A DNA stretch of 64,000 nucleotides from Anaerolineaceae bacterium (lineage in GTDB: Bacteria > Chloroflexota > Anaerolineae > Promineifilales > Promineifilaceae), in NCBI GenBank assembly GCA_002699125.1, contig PABI01000092.1, positions 62,001 to 126,000 on the forward strand, read 5' to 3'. Numbering within the stretch: position 1 is the stretch's first letter; each line of letters starts with the position of its first letter. Made by a program: the position numbers and the translations under genes. This document shows, one piece after another, positions 60,019 through 64,000 of this stretch. The notes under the pieces were generated by a model, which was given only the letters and a program-made list of their open reading frames with translations, was not told the DNA's origin and searched no databases.

Positions 60019-60131
60019 ATGAGTAAAAGCGGGTGCATCAGGCCTTTTTAACTTTAAGGTTTTTCCCGCTTTTGCAGCAGTGTAACACTGAAAATTTTGA
60101 GATAAAGTGAAATGGGTAGGAAATAATTTAG

Positions 60132-61223
60132 ATGGGCATTACACCGCAGTTAACTTGGGAGATTGGCACAGCATATGATTTATTCACCAGCCTGGACGTG
60201 ATTCACAATCCAGCTCGATATGGTTTAAGAGGCTCTTGGGCTGCTGGTGTACGTTCCCGCCTGCCTGTAGAACAGCGCGAATTTTTGCAAGGAGCTGTGG
60301 AGCACCATCATTTTTGGGCGATTCCCTGGCTGGCAAACCAGGACGGGCCCAAAAACAGTGCCGCTATCCTCAAAAAACTTGCCGGTATCCCGGCAGAACA
60401 AAGAATGAAGCAGCTGGCTGCCTGCTACATGGAAGAACAGCGGCAGGAGTTGCTCTTCCGCATTGCTGACCACGGCACCTGGGATGCCCAGGATAAAAAA
60501 GCACTGCGAACCTCGCTTACCGAGATGTACAAAAAGGAAACGGGCAAAAGCAAAAAAATCTCGGACGATGATTTAGTCAGCATGTTGGATGTGTGGGCAA
60601 ATACGGCCGAATACAGCCAAAAAATGCTCGATGCCTTGCAAGTTTACTACGACGTTTTCTTTAAAGAAGAAGAAGCCCGGATACAGGAACCGCTAGAAGC
60701 GCGGGTGGCTGAAGCCAAAGCTTTAGCCAAGAAACTGGCTCTGCCCGATCTACTCAATGAGCTGTCGCAAGGGCTGCGCTTTGAATTTGATAAAACCCAA
60801 CAAATGGAAGAGCTGGTCATGATACCTTCCTTTTGGACCACGCCGCTTTCCATGTTTATTCCCTTCTCTAAAGATGACAAACGCTGGCTCTTCATGTTTG
60901 GCGGTCGCCCGGATGGCGTATCTTTGGTACCGGGGGAAACCGTCCCGGAACTGCTCTACCAAATGCTCAAAGCCCTGGCCGACCCAACCCGCTTGCGCAT
61001 TTTACGCTATCTGTCTGAAGAACCCCTCACCCCCGCTGAATTAGCCCGCCGTTTACGCCTCCGTCCCCCTACCGTTATTCATCATCTAGATGCCTTGCGC
61101 CTGGCTCGATTGGTTCACGTGACGTTGAGCATGCAGGGTCGCCGCTACGAAGCACGCCATGAAGCCATTAAAACCGTTTGCACCATGCTAGAAGGCTTTC
61201 TCGACGGCGAATCATTCACCTAA
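60132..61223 (+). CDS. ArsR-type transcriptional regulator with long N-terminal domain
   Basis: This 363-residue protein ends with a winged helix-turn-helix of the ArsR/HTH_20 type: LLYQMLKALADPTRLRILRYLSEEPLTPAELARRLRLRPPTVIHHLDALRLARLVHV. The first 260 residues are alpha-helical with a Lys/Glu-rich region (KKETGKSKKISDDDLVSML), and WTTPLSMFIPFSKDDKRWLFMFGG as a likely sensor strand. This matches a group of ArsR regulators with a large N-terminal domain (DUF5937-like); the ligand is unknown. There are no Cys pairs for metal sensing. The operator could be the dyads in its upstream gap. Confidence 0.8.
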   Translation: MGITPQLTWEIGTAYDLFTSLDVIHNPARYGLRGSWAAGVRSRLPVEQREFLQGAVEHHHFWAIPWLANQDGPKNSAAILKKLAGIPAEQRMKQLAACYMEEQRQELLFRIADHGTWDAQDKKALRTSLTEMYKKETGKSKKISDDDLVSMLDVWANTAEYSQKMLDALQVYYDVFFKEEEARIQEPLEARVAEAKALAKKLALPDLLNELSQGLRFEFDKTQQMEELVMIPSFWTTPLSMFIPFSKDDKRWLFMFGGRPDGVSLVPGETVPELLYQMLKALADPTRLRILRYLSEEPLTPAELARRLRLRPPTVIHHLDALRLARLVHVTLSMQGRRYEARHEAIKTVCTMLEGFLDGESFT

Positions 61224-61241
61224 AAGCAATAACCCAGTGAC

Positions 61242-61279
61242 AAAAAAGATTGCGTCAGCTTTAGAAACTGACGCAATCT
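61242..61279 (-). terminator. Terminator of the pilin-CBM gene
   Basis: AGATTGCGTCAG and its complement with a 9-nt loop are followed on the minus strand by six T. It also ends the convergent regulator gene. Confidence 0.7.
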
Positions 61280-61326
61280 CAATTAAACAAATACAGTTGT
61301 GTGTTTGTCGGGTCGCCTTATTCCGG

Positions 61327-62703
61327 CTATGGTGGATTGCCCGAGTTTGTTATGTAAATCCGATCAACCCAGGTATCAGACTCTCTATAGCCAAATCGCA
61401 GTGTGTGTGATCCGGCGGGCAGGTAGAACTGGACCAGAGCATTGCCACTTTCTGAATTGTGGACCTGATCCCAGGTCCAGGTAGATGTGCGTACCATATT
61501 GTTGAATTGAACCCAACCATCAGAACGGGTAATGTTTTGTGATTGGCTGACATTTGCGCCATCGATCCTTACCCACATTGAATCTCGATTGCTGCTGTTG
61601 TTTGTATTAACTCGAAGGTGAACCTGGTATAGACCCGCATTAGCTACATTAAATGAATAGGTCACATGGTCGTTACTTGAAGGTGGATTACTCGTACTAT
61701 TGCTTCCATCCCAGGTGATGTATTGCCCACCAGAAGCAGAACCATTGTTGTCTATGTCCCACCGACCGTTCAAACCACTTCCGGATTCAGCTTCAAGATA
61801 CAAGTTAAATCCGGGCGGTGGGGTAGCCGTAGGCACAAAGGGTTGAATATCAAAGTAATTGAAGTTGCCCCCGCCTCTTACCATTGTAATGCGAACCGTA
61901 TTTATCCCTTGATACAGCTCGACCTGACTAACAGTGTCGTTTGTCCAATCTTGCCAACCATTTGTCGAGCCAAGGATTATTGTGCCACTATCATATTGCA
62001 AAAAGCCATTTCTAACGGATATCCGAATACGGGGGTCACTGGTATCAATTGAAGCGTTACGAATTGTAAAATCGTAAGCAGCTGCCTGAGCGGCATTAAT
62101 TTCATATTCAATCCATTCACCATCACCAACCCAGCCAACATTGTAGCCGCCGCCAGCATCGCTAGTGTTTTCCAAATCAGGCCCTTCTGCGCCAACATCA
62201 GAGCGGTAGTCGCCACTGCCGGGCCCACCACTGCTGGCCGCTTCAAAGAAAGCAACCCCAGCCCCACCGCAGCGGAAATTTTCCATTTCAACACGCGCAC
62301 TGCCTCCAGCGGCGAGGGTGACTGGCCCAAAAGCACAGGGCACGGTGGGCACTGGCGTGTTGGTAGAAGTGGAAGTAGGTGTATTGGTAGGGGTTGATGT
62401 ATCCGTTGGCGTGGGTGTGTTACTAGGAGCCAGGGTAATTGAGGGAATGAGCGTGGGTGACGCGTCGGGATCAACCGTCGGTGAAGCCGTGAAGGTTGGT
62501 GGCGGCGTGTAGTTCAAAAGGGAAGGTGGGGCCACCGGAGCCTGCGCCACAAACCGGGAAAAGACATCCCCAATGGCAGGCTCCATCAAGCTGACAACAA
62601 CCACGACGGCAAGGCCAACAAAGAGCAGGATAAGGGCGTATTCGACAAAGCCTTGTCCTATTTCTTTGAGTTTATTATGAGGGCTATGTTTAGTTGGTTT
62701 CAT
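61327..62703 (-). CDS. Flp-pilin-like N-terminus fused to two CBM6-like modules
   Basis: The 458-residue protein begins with a Flp/type IV pilin-like prepeptide, MKPTKHSPHNKLKEIGQGFVE, where cleavage after Gly16 would leave QGFVE with the conserved Glu at +5. A hydrophobic pilin helix YALILLFVGLAVVVVVSLM follows. A long Thr/Pro/Ser linker leads to two beta-sandwich modules: VTLAAGGSARVEMENFRCGGAGVAFFEA...YNVGWVGDGEWIEYEI and LYLEAESGSGLNGRWDIDNNGSASGGQYITWDGS...VTYSFNVANAGLYQVHLRV. Both match carbohydrate-binding family 6-like domains. It could display sugar-binding modules on a surface fibre. No ACGGCCGT octamer is present, unlike most genes here. Confidence 0.82.
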   Translation of the reverse strand: MKPTKHSPHNKLKEIGQGFVEYALILLFVGLAVVVVVSLMEPAIGDVFSRFVAQAPVAPPSLLNYTPPPTFTASPTVDPDASPTLIPSITLAPSNTPTPTDTSTPTNTPTSTSTNTPVPTVPCAFGPVTLAAGGSARVEMENFRCGGAGVAFFEAASSGGPGSGDYRSDVGAEGPDLENTSDAGGGYNVGWVGDGEWIEYEINAAQAAAYDFTIRNASIDTSDPRIRISVRNGFLQYDSGTIILGSTNGWQDWTNDTVSQVELYQGINTVRITMVRGGGNFNYFDIQPFVPTATPPPGFNLYLEAESGSGLNGRWDIDNNGSASGGQYITWDGSNSTSNPPSSNDHVTYSFNVANAGLYQVHLRVNTNNSSNRDSMWVRIDGANVSQSQNITRSDGWVQFNNMVRTSTWTWDQVHNSESGNALVQFYLPAGSHTLRFGYRESDTWVDRIYITNSGNPP

Positions 62704-62768
62704 TAGGATGCCTCTAAATCAATAAATAATTACTTATACAAATGGGTTTATATAAATAGATCGTAATG

Positions 62769-62809
62769 AAAGAGCATACAAAAGTCTCTAAGACTTTTGT
62801 ATGCTCTTT
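62769..62809. terminator. 19-bp perfect hairpin between pilin-CBM gene and edge gene
   Basis: AAAGAGCATACAAAAGTCT and its exact complement are separated by a CTA loop, just downstream of the edge gene on the minus strand. No T-tract follows, but the stem itself is U-rich. Confidence 0.65.
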
Positions 62810-62813
62810 GTCG

Positions 62814-64000
62814 TTATCTTACAAGATAGGGCAAACCTTCAATACTGATTTGCCAGCCATACGTATCGGAGAACCCACCATCGTAGCGCACCACAAGACG
62901 TCCGCCAAAGAAGGGCGTGCATTCGTCCATCGTGGGATTGTCGTAATCACAATCGCTTGTGTCACCGGGGACAGTAATTTGATAAGGGGGGCTAACCCAC
63001 TGGGTGGGGCAGCTTCCTGGGCGACACCGTGTGGTAATGCCATCCGGGTCCGGCTGCCCACTGACACCGAAGGCCATGGCCCAGTCGGTTGCGTCTGGAT
63101 CATAGCCCAAATTCGTGCTGGCCGGGGTGAAGGCAAGGGAATCAAAGTAGAAGATGACCGGCGGTTGCGCCCCGGAATCCGAGTCGAACATGCTAATGGT
63201 GATCTCTTGCCCAATCATCTCTGGGCTGACATAAAGTAGGGGGATATCTACCGGGTTTTCAAAGTTGGAGTTCATGGGTAAGTTGCCTAGGCCGTAGACG
63301 GTAACGCCGTCTGACGTATGGGAGCCAGGAGCATTTAGGATGTGGCGATTGCGGTTGTTCACCTCGCTGGGTACAGAAGTATAAATAGGTGGACCTGCCC
63401 AAATTTCAAAACCGTTTTCTGACGTACCGCTCATCGCCTGCACATCTAGGTAGATATAGCGAGCGCCGGAACTCTGGTCTTCAACAATGTTGGGGACGTC
63501 CGTGGTTAGATCGATTTCAAAGCTATCCACTGTTCGAGCCGTAGCGGGTACAGCGACGCCAGGGCCATCCACGGTAGAAAACGGTATGTCCGCTCCAGGG
63601 GAAACCCAGTGCATATCTGTTAGATGATCACCCGTATCGCGCACGCCATCACCCGTTTGCCCAAAGTAATCTACCAGGGGGACTTTCACGACAGTGCCAT
63701 CGGGATTTTCAGCGAAATAAGATAAGCTGTAGCGCGTCCGCGTGTTGGCAGAAGTTGAATAATTGCCGGGCGTACTGCATGACGTAGGCGTATTTTGGAT
63801 ACGATTTTCATCAATGCGGACAAACCAGTAAGGGTTAATCTGATCGAGGTCAAGGTTCGGTGCTCCGGTAACCAGATCCAGCTCGTCGGTGCGCAGCAGA
63901 CAGGGTTGCATTTGACTAGAGCTACCACCATCTGTACCGCAAGTTTTAGAAACCGGCCCGGCGCTTAAGCCATTGTTTTGAGCAGTATTTGAGCGGATAA
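62814..64000 (-). CDS. Secreted protein of unknown function, 5'-truncated at window edge
   Basis: The frame is open from the right edge with no stop, so the true start lies beyond 64000; the ATG at 63911 is probably internal. The visible 395 residues are rich in Asp, Gly, Pro, Ser, Thr and Tyr, with several Cys, and no transmembrane segment. Segments such as LSYFAENPDGTVVKVPLVDYFGQTGDGVRDTGDH, IYLDVQAMSGTSENGFEIWAGPP, GQEITISMFDSDSGAQPPVIFYFDSL and VVRYDGGFSDTYGWQISIEG suggest beta-rich extracellular domains. The adjacent Flp-like pilin gene on the same strand suggests a TadG/TadE-like pilus-associated surface protein. I do not recognise the family. Confidence 0.7.
   Translation of the reverse strand, partial: IRSNTAQNNGLSAGPVSKTCGTDGGSSSQMQPCLLRTDELDLVTGAPNLDLDQINPYWFVRIDENRIQNTPTSCSTPGNYSTSANTRTRYSLSYFAENPDGTVVKVPLVDYFGQTGDGVRDTGDHLTDMHWVSPGADIPFSTVDGPGVAVPATARTVDSFEIDLTTDVPNIVEDQSSGARYIYLDVQAMSGTSENGFEIWAGPPIYTSVPSEVNNRNRHILNAPGSHTSDGVTVYGLGNLPMNSNFENPVDIPLLYVSPEMIGQEITISMFDSDSGAQPPVIFYFDSLAFTPASTNLGYDPDATDWAMAFGVSGQPDPDGITTRCRPGSCPTQWVSPPYQITVPGDTSDCDYDNPTMDECTPFFGGRLVVRYDGGFSDTYGWQISIEGLPYLVR

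Noticed and set aside
1..64000. tRNA, rRNA, insertion sequences, prophage or defence operons
   Set aside because: No cloverleaf, rRNA conserved segments, transposase, integrase, restriction or toxin-antitoxin genes could be recognised on either strand.

Overview
The window is about 64 kb of a densely coded bacterial chromosome of moderate-to-high GC. The style points to Chloroflexota (Anaerolineae-like). Lipoproteins carry long Pro/Thr/Ser- or Glu/Val-rich linkers, ABC solute-binding proteins have VEVTRVV-type stalks, and genes sit in short operons. This assignment is an inference, because no rRNA or other marker gene is present. I see no tRNA, rRNA, CRISPR array, insertion sequence or phage module.

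Layout. 1-7 kb: 5'-truncated purB, a GNAT acetyltransferase, the sucA-sucB 2-oxoglutarate dehydrogenase pair and an Fsr-like exporter. 7.5-12 kb: a sulfite-oxidase-like molybdoenzyme, two HtrA-like serine proteases without visible signal peptides, an orphan LuxR-type regulator and an MFS transporter. 12-17 kb: a PT-rich lipoprotein, an HD phosphohydrolase, a flavin reductase-like protein, a GT87-like membrane protein and a stand-alone Lrp/AsnC effector domain. 17-30 kb: aconitase, a class A beta-lactamase-like hydrolase, lipoproteins, a candidate selenoprotein, a GH63-like glycosidase, an EEP hydrolase, threonine synthase, a GT2 transferase, a VOC protein and moaA. 30-40 kb: an LCP protein, a fused homocysteine methyltransferase/MTHFR, a CAP-domain protein, a C39-like/SH3 protein, a HAD phosphatase, an overlapping aminotransferase/phosphatase pair of serine-pathway type, and an inositol monophosphatase-like enzyme. 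40-50 kb: a phosphonate-type ABC operon (phnD-phnC-phnE-phnE) and a sugar-type ABC operon without its own ATPase. 50-64 kb: a secreted multidomain nuclease, an SPFH protein, a small gene behind a phased operator array, an SRPBCC-PDZ-DinB fusion, a metallo-beta-lactamase-fold hydrolase, an MFS transporter, an ArsR-type regulator, a Flp-pilin-like protein fused to carbohydrate-binding modules, and a large secreted protein running off the right edge.

Most striking observations. (1) At 21823-23124 a DsbA-like/cyclophilin lipoprotein has an in-frame TGA exactly where the first catalytic Cys of CxxC belongs. The frame is intact on both sides and a hairpin follows at bacterial SECIS distance, so I read it as a probable selenocysteine (UPGC) redox protein. 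(2) The octamer palindrome ACGGCCGT occurs roughly 95 times by eye where one or two are expected, much like cyanobacterial HIP1, and is nearly absent from 43.2-48.1 kb and after 59.95 kb. (3) A recurring nested dyad built on AACCTCCCGCAGGTT sits 18-24 nt before the start codon of five unrelated genes. Other intergenic dyad families lie in many of the remaining gaps. (4) Six TTAGAT/ATCTAA half-sites alternate every 10 bp over a consensus-like promoter at 55 kb.
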